A DNA stretch of 64,000 nt, taken from an uncultured Corynebacterium sp. GTDB taxonomy: Bacteria > Actinomycetota > Actinomycetes > Mycobacteriales > Mycobacteriaceae. The DNA is taken from positions 1-64,000 of the forward strand of contig NZ_CALUCS010000012.1 of NCBI RefSeq assembly GCF_943914615.1, read 5' to 3'. Positions 6,015-14,093 of the stretch are shown here, in pieces; position 1 is the first letter of the stretch; every line of letters begins with the position of its first letter. The position numbers were made by a program, and so were the translations under genes. The notes under the pieces were generated by a model. That model made no database searches. It saw nothing but the letters and a program-made list of their open reading frames with translations, and had not been told where the DNA came from.

Positions 6015-9000
6015 TTAACGCTCGGACTGCAGATCCTGGACTGCCTTATCCAGCTCATCCAGTGCCTTACCGAATTCCTCGAAGGTGCCGGACTCGCGGG
6101 TCTTGTTCACCTTGTCCATCGCATCGCGCACGCGCTGCTCCGGAGCCGTATCGGTACCCTTGTCGTCGGACTTGCCGGCAGCGCCCTTCGCATCCGAGCT
6201 CTGCTCGTCCTTGGACTTGTCTGTGTCCTTGTCTGCACCCTTGGCCTTATCGCCCTTATCACCCTTGGCCCCATTCTTAGTCGGATCAACGACCGAACCG
6301 TCAATCTCCTGGATGTCAGTAGTGGAGGACGTCTTGATCCCTACCTGGTCCAGAGCCTCGGCAATGGTCGGGGCATAGCCCACCTGACCGTTGTAGCTCA
6401 CCAGCACGCGCAGCAGCTTCGGGAAGGCCGAATCCTGGCCACTGCGCTGCGAGTAGACCGGCTCGACGTACAGGATCTGCCCATCGCCCACCGGCAACGT
6501 CAGCAGGTTACCGTTCGTCAGGTCGTTCGTGCCCTTCAACAGTGTGCGCTCGCGGGCAATCTCGTCGGAGGACATCATCGTGTCCTGCGCCTGATTCGGA
6601 CCCAGCGTCTGCGTCCCCGTCGGCAGCACTCGCACGTTGATCTGTCCGTAGTTATCCGGGTCGGAGCCGACGGACATGTGGGCCGCCAGGAACTCACGGC
6701 GCAGGCCACGGAACGGGGTAATCAACTGGAAGGAAGGCTTGTTCGTCTCCGGGTCAGCCGCCACCACGTAGTACGGCGGCTGCGCATTATCCTGCCGGTC
6801 CTGCGGGGCCGTCGGATCTGTCGGCACGGACCAGAAAGAATCATTCTGGAAGAACACGCCTGGGTCGGAGACGTGGTACTTAGCGATCAGCTCGCGCTGC
6901 ACCTTGAACATATCCTCCGGGTAGCGCAGGTGGTCCTCCAGCTCCTTGCTGATCTCGGAGCGCGGCTTAACCACGTCCGGGAACGCACCCCGCCATGCCT
7001 TCAGCACCGGATCCGATTCATCGAAGGCGTACAGATTCACGCTACCGTCGTAGGCATCGACCACGGCCTTCACGGAATTGCGAATGTAGCCAACCTCATT
7101 GTCGACAACCTGAGTTTCGCTAACGCCGTCGGGATTGATGGCGTCCGCAGTAGAGTCAGTGAGCCCGATCCGCTCGGAGTAGGGCAGGTTGTTCAACGTC
7201 GTGTAACCATCCACGACCCATTTCACACGGCCGTCAATGACTACCGGGTAAGTCTTGGAATCCGTGGTCAGCCACGGAGCAACCTTGTGCACACGCTCGC
7301 GGGGGTCGCGCTCGTAAAGGATCTTCGAGCCCTCACCAATGCGGTCCGTCAGCAGCATGTTCATCGACTCGAAGTGGGCCGAGAACATCAGGCGGTTGAA
7401 GTAGTTAGAAACATCCACACCACCGGTACCGGTGTAGGTGTAATTGGATGCGTCGGTATCGTACTCCAGCGGCTCGCCCTCGGTATTGCCAACGATCGCG
7501 TAGTCAGAGTTGTTCTGATTCGACGAGGCAATAACCGGGCCGAAGTAAATACGCGGCTGCTTGATATCCAGGTCCAGCTCGCCACCCTGCTTACCGGACT
7601 GCATCGACTGCAGATCTGCGACCGTGTACACCGGATAACCACCGCGGGCAGACCCGACGTCGCGGGCGACCTCATCCACCTTGCGGGCGGGGGCTGCCAC
7701 AAAGCCGTTGCCGTGGGTGTAGACCGTGTGGCGGTTGATCCAGTCGTTCTGGTTGCCATCCAGGGTGTTCGGGTTCAGCTCGCGGGCGGTAACCACGAAG
7801 TCGCGCATCTTGCCGTCCACCTCGTAGCGATCGATCGCCAGCTCGTCCGGGAACCCATAGAAGTTACGCAGCTGCTGTTGCTGGGTGAACGTCGGGGTCA
7901 GCACCTCCGGGTCCAGCAGGCGCACGTTAGAGAGGGTGGCGGAGTCGTCCGCAACGGCCTTCTTCTGCTCCTTCGAGGCCGCATCTCCAGCAGCACCCCA
8001 GTCACGGTCGTAGGTGACCTTGTCGTCACCAATGCCGTAGGCGTACCGGGTGGCCTCGATGTTGCGGGCGATGTACTCGCGCTCCTTCTCCGCACGGTTC
8101 GGGTTAACGGAGAACTGCTCCAGCATCGCAGGCCACGCCAGCCCCACGGTCAGCGACGAACCGACCATCAGCGCCACCGCCAGCGCCGGGATACGCAGGT
8201 CGCGGAGAACAATCGTGATGAAGAACATGGCGGCCACGAAGATCGAGATCACCAGCAGCACAATCTGTGCGGGCAGCACAGCATTGATGTCCGTGTAGGA
8301 GGCACCCGTGAACGTCTCGTGCGAACGGGTAAGCAACCCGTAGCGGTCGAACCAGTAGCCGACTGCCTTAAGCAACATCCATGCACCGGCAATGACCGCC
8401 AGCTGACGGCGGGCATTCGTAGAGATAGAGGCTTTCTCCCCCACCCGCGGGTTACCCGTCGTGATGGATCCCAGCAGGTAGTGGCCAATGCCGTTGATCA
8501 CAAAGGCCAGGATCAGCAGCACGCTGAAGGTGGAGACCAGCATCTGCAGGAAAGGCAGATTAAAGGCGTAAAAACCCAAGTCCTTGTCGAACTGCGGATC
8601 GTGCACGCCAAAGTTCGACCCGTTCAGGAATAACAGCACCGAACGCCAGTTGGATTGCACGATCATGCCGGTGATCACACCCACGAACAGCGGAATGCCC
8701 ACCAGGAAGGGGCGCATGTTGCGGCGGATCAGCGGTCGGTACTCAGCCAGGGGCGAGGAGGTTCCCAGGGATTCGATCTCGTCCGGCCGCGCCCGGTAAG
8801 CCAGATACGCGGCCAGCCAGGAGATCAGTGCACCGATCAGTCCAAAGACTGCGAAGAGCACCAGTCGAGTCACAATCACATTCATGAACACACCCTGGTA
8901 ATCCACGCTGCGGAACCAGGCGAAGTCGGTGTAAGTGCTCACCACCACCGGCACGACGAAGATAGCGATGGCGATGATTGCCACCAGGATTCCCAGGAAT

Positions 9001-9080
9001 TTCGAGCGCCTGCTCGACCCTGGGCTGGACGGGAACTGTGGCTTCGGGCGGCCCGAAGACGGTGGCGTGGGCGTGCTCAA
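6015..9080 (-). CDS. UPF0182 family large integral membrane protein
   Basis: This 1021-residue protein matches the actinobacterial UPF0182 (COG1615) family in length and layout. A Pro/Ser-rich cytoplasmic head (1-27) is followed by about seven transmembrane helices up to residue 320 (for example FLGILVAIIAIAIFVVPVVV and LVLFAVFGLIGALISWLAAY). A long extracytoplasmic domain follows, and a charged, low-complexity tail (GAKGDKGDKAKGADKDTDKS) precedes a final helix. The function is unknown. It starts with TTG, with GGAGAG ten bases upstream. The neighbouring PPA1309-type and PDZ/Lon genes accompany it in mycobacteria too. A very long open frame on the opposite strand is a composition artefact. 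Confidence 0.92.
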   Translation of the reverse strand: MSTPTPPSSGRPKPQFPSSPGSSRRSKFLGILVAIIAIAIFVVPVVVSTYTDFAWFRSVDYQGVFMNVIVTRLVLFAVFGLIGALISWLAAYLAYRARPDEIESLGTSSPLAEYRPLIRRNMRPFLVGIPLFVGVITGMIVQSNWRSVLLFLNGSNFGVHDPQFDKDLGFYAFNLPFLQMLVSTFSVLLILAFVINGIGHYLLGSITTGNPRVGEKASISTNARRQLAVIAGAWMLLKAVGYWFDRYGLLTRSHETFTGASYTDINAVLPAQIVLLVISIFVAAMFFITIVLRDLRIPALAVALMVGSSLTVGLAWPAMLEQFSVNPNRAEKEREYIARNIEATRYAYGIGDDKVTYDRDWGAAGDAASKEQKKAVADDSATLSNVRLLDPEVLTPTFTQQQQLRNFYGFPDELAIDRYEVDGKMRDFVVTARELNPNTLDGNQNDWINRHTVYTHGNGFVAAPARKVDEVARDVGSARGGYPVYTVADLQSMQSGKQGGELDLDIKQPRIYFGPVIASSNQNNSDYAIVGNTEGEPLEYDTDASNYTYTGTGGVDVSNYFNRLMFSAHFESMNMLLTDRIGEGSKILYERDPRERVHKVAPWLTTDSKTYPVVIDGRVKWVVDGYTTLNNLPYSERIGLTDSTADAINPDGVSETQVVDNEVGYIRNSVKAVVDAYDGSVNLYAFDESDPVLKAWRGAFPDVVKPRSEISKELEDHLRYPEDMFKVQRELIAKYHVSDPGVFFQNDSFWSVPTDPTAPQDRQDNAQPPYYVVAADPETNKPSFQLITPFRGLRREFLAAHMSVGSDPDNYGQINVRVLPTGTQTLGPNQAQDTMMSSDEIARERTLLKGTNDLTNGNLLTLPVGDGQILYVEPVYSQRSGQDSAFPKLLRVLVSYNGQVGYAPTIAEALDQVGIKTSSTTDIQEIDGSVVDPTKNGAKGDKGDKAKGADKDTDKSKDEQSSDAKGAAGKSDDKGTDTAPEQRVRDAMDKVNKTRESGTFEEFGKALDELDKAVQDLQSER

Positions 9081-9211
9081 GGCTTTATTACTCTCCTGCT
9101 AATCGCGCCTGTGGGTATCGCTGATCGCGATGTTTCTACCAGGATACGTACAATTCTTAAAGCTTCATAACAAACCCCAACCCATCCCCCAACAATAGAA
9201 AGGCATCACGA

Positions 9212-9772
9212 ATGACCTCTCCCGACCACTCCCCGAACGTCGATCTGCAGGACGAGCGCGTGCTCAACGCAGCTCTGCGCGAGGCCGTGGACTTCGTGCA
9301 GGCCGAGGGCTGGGACCAACCGGCCACCTTATTTGCCCTGGTTCCAGCCTCGCTAGTCGCCGATGCCGCGCCTCAGGCCTTCGACGACGATGCCCCGGCC
9401 AACCCTTTGGCCCTGGTGGTGCAGGAGGACATCCCGGAGCACATCCGCCCCGGCAGTGAGGAGCTCGGACAATTCTTGGCCACCATCCGCTGGCCCGCCC
9501 CCGTCGTCGGCGCGATCCTCGCCCAGGAGATCACCTTCTCCAACGCCGCACCCGGTGCGGACCCTGCCCCGCGCCAGGCTCGTTTGTTCAGCGGAGTTCT
9601 TTGTGACGCCGACTTCTCCGGCCCCGAGCGTTCCCTTATCCAGCTACGCCCCAGCGAGGAGGAGCTTGCGGAAGATCCCTTCGGGCAGGACAAGGTGCAG
9701 CTGCTCGGCGGGGACGACATCGCCCCCGGCGTAATTCACACCCTGCGCGCCACCTTCGAGGCCGACGAATAG
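9212..9772 (+). CDS. PPA1309 family conserved protein
   Basis: This is a 186-residue soluble, acidic protein with no signal peptide. Motifs such as LREAVDFVQAEGWDQPATLFALVP and RWPAPVVGAILAQEITF are typical of the PPA1309 family, which is restricted to actinobacteria and has no known role. AAAGG lies eight bases before the ATG. It is divergent from the UPF0182 gene (131-base gap) and convergent with the PDZ/Lon protease gene, an association conserved in the phylum. Confidence 0.85.
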   Translation: MTSPDHSPNVDLQDERVLNAALREAVDFVQAEGWDQPATLFALVPASLVADAAPQAFDDDAPANPLALVVQEDIPEHIRPGSEELGQFLATIRWPAPVVGAILAQEITFSNAAPGADPAPRQARLFSGVLCDADFSGPERSLIQLRPSEEELAEDPFGQDKVQLLGGDDIAPGVIHTLRATFEADE

Positions 9773-9788
9773 GCGCTAGCTGTAAGCG

Positions 9789-10868
9789 CTACCTGCAAGT
9801 ATCGGCCTGCTTGCCGTCGTTGTAGTCCTTGAGGTCCTTGATCGCATCGTCGAGCGTATCGACCTTCAGCAGAGTGATCCCCTCCGGTGGCTTGTGGATC
9901 GCCTCGGCGCAGTTCTGCGCCGGCACTAGGAACACCTCTGCGCCGGCTTCCTTAGCGGCGGCGATCTTGTGAGTGATGCCACCAATCGGGCCGACCTTGC
10001 CTGCGGCGTCAATAGTTCCGGTGCCGGCGACGAACTTCCCATCTGTCAGGTCCTCGGGCGTTAGCTTGTCAACGACCGCCATAGAGAACATCAGACCGGC
10101 GGATGGGCCGCCGATATCAGTCAGGTTGTACTCCACCTTGATGTTCCCGCCTGGCTGAGCAACGGCCGTCACACCGAGGAAGGCAGTGTCCTTCGGATGG
10201 TCGCCACGCACCTCCTCCGGTAGTTCGGCGAGCTTGACCTTGATGTCTTTGTCTTTCTCCTGGCGCTTGACAGTGACGGTGACCTCATCGCCCGGCTTGT
10301 AGCCCTTAATCTTCTCCGATAGTTCGCTGGGCAGCGTGATCTTCTCCCCATCGACCTTGGTGATGATGTCGTTGACCTCGATCTTGCCCTGTGCAGGGGA
10401 ATCCTCGGAGATCTCCAGCGCCATGGTCTCCAGGGGCTTGTCCAGGTGGTTCATCGCCGAAATGGTGGCGTTGGACTCCGAATTGGCGAAAGCGGCGGCA
10501 TTCTGGCGCTGTACTTCCTCCGAAGACTTGCCCGAGGGGAATACATGCTCAATCGGCACCAAGGTGTCGTCCGTGGAGATCCAGCGCTTCAGAGCCTGCG
10601 CCAACGTCATATTCGTGCGGACGGACACGGTGGTCATGTTGAGGTTGCCGCTGGTTGGGTGAGTCTTCGCGCCACTGATGTCCACGACCTCTCGGCCATC
10701 AACCTCGCCCAAGGTATTGAACGTCGGCCCGTTGCCCTCGGCTGCATAGGGGACGGTCAAGTCAATGTTGGTGCCGGGGATCGACGGCAGGCCAAGGAGG
10801 GAAAAGATCGCCACGACGGGCACTGCGCCCACGACGATGGTGCGATTTCGCCTGTTCCAGAATTTCAC
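9789..10868 (-). CDS. PDZ-domain Lon-like (S16) membrane-anchored protease
   Basis: This encodes 359 residues from GTG at 10868 (VKFWNRRNRTIVV). The open frame extends much further upstream, but only because it runs antisense to the next gene. A single N-terminal membrane segment (TIVVGAVPVVAIFSLLGLP) anchors it outward. The PDZ domain covers about 130-215 (LEISEDSPAQGKIEVNDIITKVDG). The C-terminal Lon-type proteolytic domain has the catalytic serine in DIGGPSAGLMFSMAVVDKL and the catalytic lysine in GGITHKIAAAKEAGAEVFL. Family members (YlbL type) are thought to process envelope proteins. No ATPase domain is present, as expected for this family. Confidence 0.9.
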   Translation of the reverse strand: MKFWNRRNRTIVVGAVPVVAIFSLLGLPSIPGTNIDLTVPYAAEGNGPTFNTLGEVDGREVVDISGAKTHPTSGNLNMTTVSVRTNMTLAQALKRWISTDDTLVPIEHVFPSGKSSEEVQRQNAAAFANSESNATISAMNHLDKPLETMALEISEDSPAQGKIEVNDIITKVDGEKITLPSELSEKIKGYKPGDEVTVTVKRQEKDKDIKVKLAELPEEVRGDHPKDTAFLGVTAVAQPGGNIKVEYNLTDIGGPSAGLMFSMAVVDKLTPEDLTDGKFVAGTGTIDAAGKVGPIGGITHKIAAAKEAGAEVFLVPAQNCAEAIHKPPEGITLLKVDTLDDAIKDLKDYNDGKQADTCR

Positions 10869-11012
10869 CCGCCCAACTTTACATGCTTCACCGGCAAGGT
10901 TTGCCCACCCCAACACAGGTCGGACCCTGTTCGCTCTCAGCACACGCAAATAGGCGCCTTCGCGGCCTTTCGAGGTCGTTTTCATCCTGCAACAGTCGGT
11001 ACGGTGGGGTAC

Positions 11013-12476
11013 ATGAGTAAATTCGGTTTTGGCTTCCACGGCCCGCACGATTCCGATGACGATCGCGACAAAGACCGCGATAAAGACGGCGACAACAACC
11101 GCGACGAAAACGGGAACCAGAACAACCCGTTCGGCTTCTTCTTCGGCGGCCCCATGGGAAGCGGCGCAGGCGGTATGAACGGCGGCGCGGGCAACATGGG
11201 GGCAGGCAACCTGGGCGACATCCTGAACCAGTTTGGTTCCATGCTCTCCGGATTCGGTACAGACATGAACAGTGCCGAGGGCCGGGGGCCGGTCAACTAC
11301 GGGCTGGCCAAGCGCACCTCCCGCCAGCGGATCGCCGCCACCAACAAGGACACCCGCCCCAGCCAGAACGACTCGCAGGCGGTAGCCGATTCCGTCCGTC
11401 TGGCCGAGCTGTGGCTGGACGAGGCCACCAACCTGCCCGCTGGCGCCTCCGGCTCCGTAGCCTTCGGCCCGGCGCAGTGGCTGGACGAAACCTTCGAAAC
11501 GTGGAAGCGCGTGGTCACTCCCCTGGCCGACAAGCTCGGCGACGCTGCCCTGGGTGGCGTGCCGGAGGAAATGCGCAGCCAGCTCGGCCCGCTGGCGGGA
11601 ATGATGAAGCAAATCAACGCCATGAACTTCGGCGCCCAGCTGGGCAACACCCTGGGCGCGATGGCCACCGATGTGGTGCTTTCCACCCAGTGGGGCGTGC
11701 CGCTGGCCGAGGGCGATACCGCCGCAATCGCAACCGAACACCTGGATTCCATGGCCAAGAAGCTGGGCTGCGAGCCTCGCGAGGCGCTGATCTACCTGGC
11801 CGCCCGCGAGGCCGCGCACCTGCGCCTGTTCAAGCACGTTCCGTGGCTGGTGGAGCGCCTCATCCTGGACGTCGAGGAGTTCGCCGCCGGCCTGTCGCTG
11901 GATTACTCCGCCATTGAGGAAGCCACCCGGGAGATCACCCCGGAATCCATGAACGATCCGGCGAAGATGCAGGAGATGATGGAGCGGATGCAGGGCCAGG
12001 ATCTCTCCCCCCAGGTCGTCTCCGCTAACGCCCACGCCCGCGAGCGCCTGGAAACCAGCCTGTCGCTCATCGAAGGCTGGGTGGATTATGTCGTGGGCTC
12101 CGCCCTGAACTCCCGCATCCCTGGAGCGGCCATGATTGGTGCCGCTTGGTCCGAGTTCCGTAACAACGGCTCCCCTGCCATGGATGCGCTGACCAAGGCC
12201 GTCGGAATTAGCTTCACTGCCCCGAAGGCAAACGAGGCAGCCGAGCTGTGGCGCAAGCTGGATGATGCGGTGGGCGTCACTAAGCGCGACGGCGTGTGGG
12301 ACCACCCCGACTTCCTTCCCGTGGCCTCCGACCTGGACAACCCGGCGGCCTTCATCAGCAGCGTGGCTTTCGACGAGGACGAGATGGAGGACTTCAACCC
12401 CATCAGCGAGATCGAGAAGCTGGAGCGGGAGCTCAACGAGAAGCGCAGCGACGAAGACGGCGAGGACAAGAGCTAG
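11013..12476 (+). CDS. DUF2342 zinc-dependent metalloprotease-like protein
   Basis: This is a 487-residue protein with a low-complexity Asp/Asn/Lys-rich then Gly/Met-rich head (SDDDRDKDRDKDGDNN, GGPMGSGAGGMNGG; residues 12-75). The DUF2342 domain follows (about 95-450), with conserved segments WLDEAT, FGPAQWLDETFETWKRV and the His-rich helix EAAHLRLFKHVPWLVERLI. The family is annotated as a putative zinc hydrolase common in actinobacteria, with substrate unknown. The ATG at 11013 is preceded by GGTGGGG. The longer frame to 10446 overlaps the protease gene antisense and is not used. Its 3' end overlaps the convergent metallopeptidase gene by four bases. Confidence 0.88.
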   Translation: MSKFGFGFHGPHDSDDDRDKDRDKDGDNNRDENGNQNNPFGFFFGGPMGSGAGGMNGGAGNMGAGNLGDILNQFGSMLSGFGTDMNSAEGRGPVNYGLAKRTSRQRIAATNKDTRPSQNDSQAVADSVRLAELWLDEATNLPAGASGSVAFGPAQWLDETFETWKRVVTPLADKLGDAALGGVPEEMRSQLGPLAGMMKQINAMNFGAQLGNTLGAMATDVVLSTQWGVPLAEGDTAAIATEHLDSMAKKLGCEPREALIYLAAREAAHLRLFKHVPWLVERLILDVEEFAAGLSLDYSAIEEATREITPESMNDPAKMQEMMERMQGQDLSPQVVSANAHARERLETSLSLIEGWVDYVVGSALNSRIPGAAMIGAAWSEFRNNGSPAMDALTKAVGISFTAPKANEAAELWRKLDDAVGVTKRDGVWDHPDFLPVASDLDNPAAFISSVAFDEDEMEDFNPISEIEKLERELNEKRSDEDGEDKS

Positions 12477-13063
12477 CCGCGCATCCCCCAGCGCTTAAAG
12501 GCCTCCAGGTAGCCCTGCGCCTTCTCCAGGTGCGGGGTGCGCGCCTCCCATTTACGAAACTCCGGGCCGTGATTCGGCACAAACGTGTGGATCAGCTCGT
12601 GGATAATCACCGCATCCAACACGTAGCCAGGCACTTCCTGCAGGTGGTGCGCGATCCGGATGCGCTTGGACTGCACCGAGCAGCTGCCCCAGCGCGTGTT
12701 CATGTTCGTGACGAATTTGATCTCTCCGATTGTCGCCCGGCCGCCGAGATACTTGTCGTTGAGCTGCACCGCCCGCTCGGCTAGCTCCTGGTTGCCCATT
12801 GTTTGACGCCGACTCTTCAGCGCCTTCCCCACCAGCTCTACGCTGATTCTGCGCAGCTCGGCCTCTCCGATGGCCGCGGGAGACATGACCAAGAACCCGT
12901 CGCCTTCTTCCCTCACCGCAACCGTCTTCTTGCGCCGGGTGGACAGACGGATGGTGACGGGCGGAACCGTCGCCTCGGGGCCTAGCTGGGCCGAAAGCTC
13001 CCCCTGCACCTCGCGGGCCAGCTGCTGCGGATCGACGGCGCGGGAGCGGAAGGAGGGAGCCAT
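12473..13063 (-). CDS. YgjP/SprT-like M48-type metallopeptidase
   Basis: This 196-residue protein starts at the ATG at 13063, which has GGAAAGG nine bases upstream. A TTG at 13093 would add ten residues without a good ribosome site. The C-terminal half carries the zinc-binding motif AVIIHELIHTFVPNHGPEF, with HExxH plus the downstream histidine of the DUF45/YgjP family, and ends HLEKAQGYLEAFKRWGMRG. Upstream, LGGRATIGEIKFVTNMNTRWGSC is the usual strand-rich lead-in. It is cytosolic (no signal peptide), with physiological substrate unknown. Confidence 0.9.
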   Translation of the reverse strand: MAPSFRSRAVDPQQLAREVQGELSAQLGPEATVPPVTIRLSTRRKKTVAVREEGDGFLVMSPAAIGEAELRRISVELVGKALKSRRQTMGNQELAERAVQLNDKYLGGRATIGEIKFVTNMNTRWGSCSVQSKRIRIAHHLQEVPGYVLDAVIIHELIHTFVPNHGPEFRKWEARTPHLEKAQGYLEAFKRWGMRG

Positions 13064-13194
13064 CTGAAACAACCTTTCCACCAGCGAGGACAATGCAGCG
13101 CTGCTAGTGTGAGAGGCGACTGCACAGCGCGCATGGGGAGCGCGGGCTGCCGCACTGGGACTTAAGGGACAGGGGTTTTAGGGGGAATGCAATC

Positions 13195-14076
13195 ATGCTA
13201 GAGCTTAACTTGCCGTCGAGCACAGCCATCCTGGCCAGGCCGACGATCGGCCTGCAGTTCGGGGTTTTGCCGCACGAATCGATGATTCTGCCGCTGCCGA
13301 AAAGCGTGAACCCTGGCCAGGTGGCACACGTGTTTGCCCTGGCTCGCGGAGGAATCTCCTTTGACGAACTACACCAGAAGCTGGGCTACTGCGGGCTGGA
13401 AGCAGAGGATGCGCGGTTGATGCTCTCCGAGATGATGCAGGCCAGGATCCTGCGGCCTTCCCAAAGAAACGTGGACTTCCACGTCCTGGCCTCCGGCGTG
13501 GCCAGCGAGCGGCTGGAACCCGTACTGGAGGCGCTGGGTTTAAGCTTCCGCATCACCTCCACGCCCAGCGAGGCTCGGCGTTCGCTGATAGCTCTGCCCG
13601 GCGCGGTGTTCCCCACCCCGGACGTGCAGCATGCGCTGATGGTCAACCGCGTGGCCCACTACCCCGCCGGCATTGTGGACGGGAAAACCGTGCTGGGACC
13701 ACTGGTCGTGCCTGGCGCTACGCCCTGCCTGGCCTGTGCGGATAGCTACTACGGGAGGATCGATGACGGCTGGCGCGGAGTTCGGCTGCAGGCCACCGGC
13801 AGGCCCGGCAGCACGGAACGGCACCTCATTCAAGCCGCCTCCGCGCAGCTGGCGATGATGTTGAACGAACATGTGCTGCCCTGGTGGCGGTCGCACACAG
13901 AGTTCATCCGAACACGCCGGATGGCGCGGCTCCAGCAGGAACCCCCGCCGGAGGAGCCGGAGATCCCGGAGGTACTGAAGCAACGGCGTTTGGTGGACTT
14001 CGCCACCGGGGCCGCGCAGACCTATCAGGTGCCCTTCAACGAGAACTGCCTTTCTTGCCGGGCGGTGCGAGATTAG
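13195..14076 (+). CDS. ThiF/cyclodehydratase-like actinobacterial protein with CxxC pairs
   Basis: This 293-residue protein contains GPLVVPGATPCLACADSYYG, the hallmark of the cyclodehydratase (leader-peptide-binding, ThiF-related) proteins of azoline-peptide biosynthesis. A second CxxC lies near the C-terminus (NENCLSCRAVRD), so the four cysteines may bind zinc. No ATP-grasp or YcaO partner and no precursor peptide are nearby. Homologues sit at the same place beside uvrD2 in mycolic-acid bacteria, so this looks like a conserved housekeeping relative and not part of a peptide cluster. The ATG has GGGGG about nine bases upstream. The exact role is unknown. Confidence 0.7.
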   Translation: MLELNLPSSTAILARPTIGLQFGVLPHESMILPLPKSVNPGQVAHVFALARGGISFDELHQKLGYCGLEAEDARLMLSEMMQARILRPSQRNVDFHVLASGVASERLEPVLEALGLSFRITSTPSEARRSLIALPGAVFPTPDVQHALMVNRVAHYPAGIVDGKTVLGPLVVPGATPCLACADSYYGRIDDGWRGVRLQATGRPGSTERHLIQAASAQLAMMLNEHVLPWWRSHTEFIRTRRMARLQQEPPPEEPEIPEVLKQRRLVDFATGAAQTYQVPFNENCLSCRAVRD

Positions 14077-14093
14077 TTAGGCACGCAGCTCAG

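Noticed and set aside
5970..8633. An 887-residue open frame on the plus strand
   Set aside because: It is antisense to the UPF0182 gene, lacks any domain pattern and is Val/Arg/His/Leu/Gln-rich in the way GC-rich shadow frames are.
10446..11012. Upstream extension of the DUF2342 frame
   Set aside because: It overlaps the protease gene antisense; the ATG at 11013 has a purine-rich ribosome site.
10869..12305. Upstream extension of the PDZ/Lon protease frame to 838 residues
   Set aside because: The extra part runs antisense to the DUF2342 gene and has no family resemblance; the GTG at 10868 gives the usual length.
13195..14076. A thiazole/oxazole-modified peptide (TOMM) biosynthetic cluster
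   Set aside because: Only one protein has a related fold, with no YcaO, dehydrogenase, protease or precursor peptide nearby, and the gene is syntenic in bacteria without such products.
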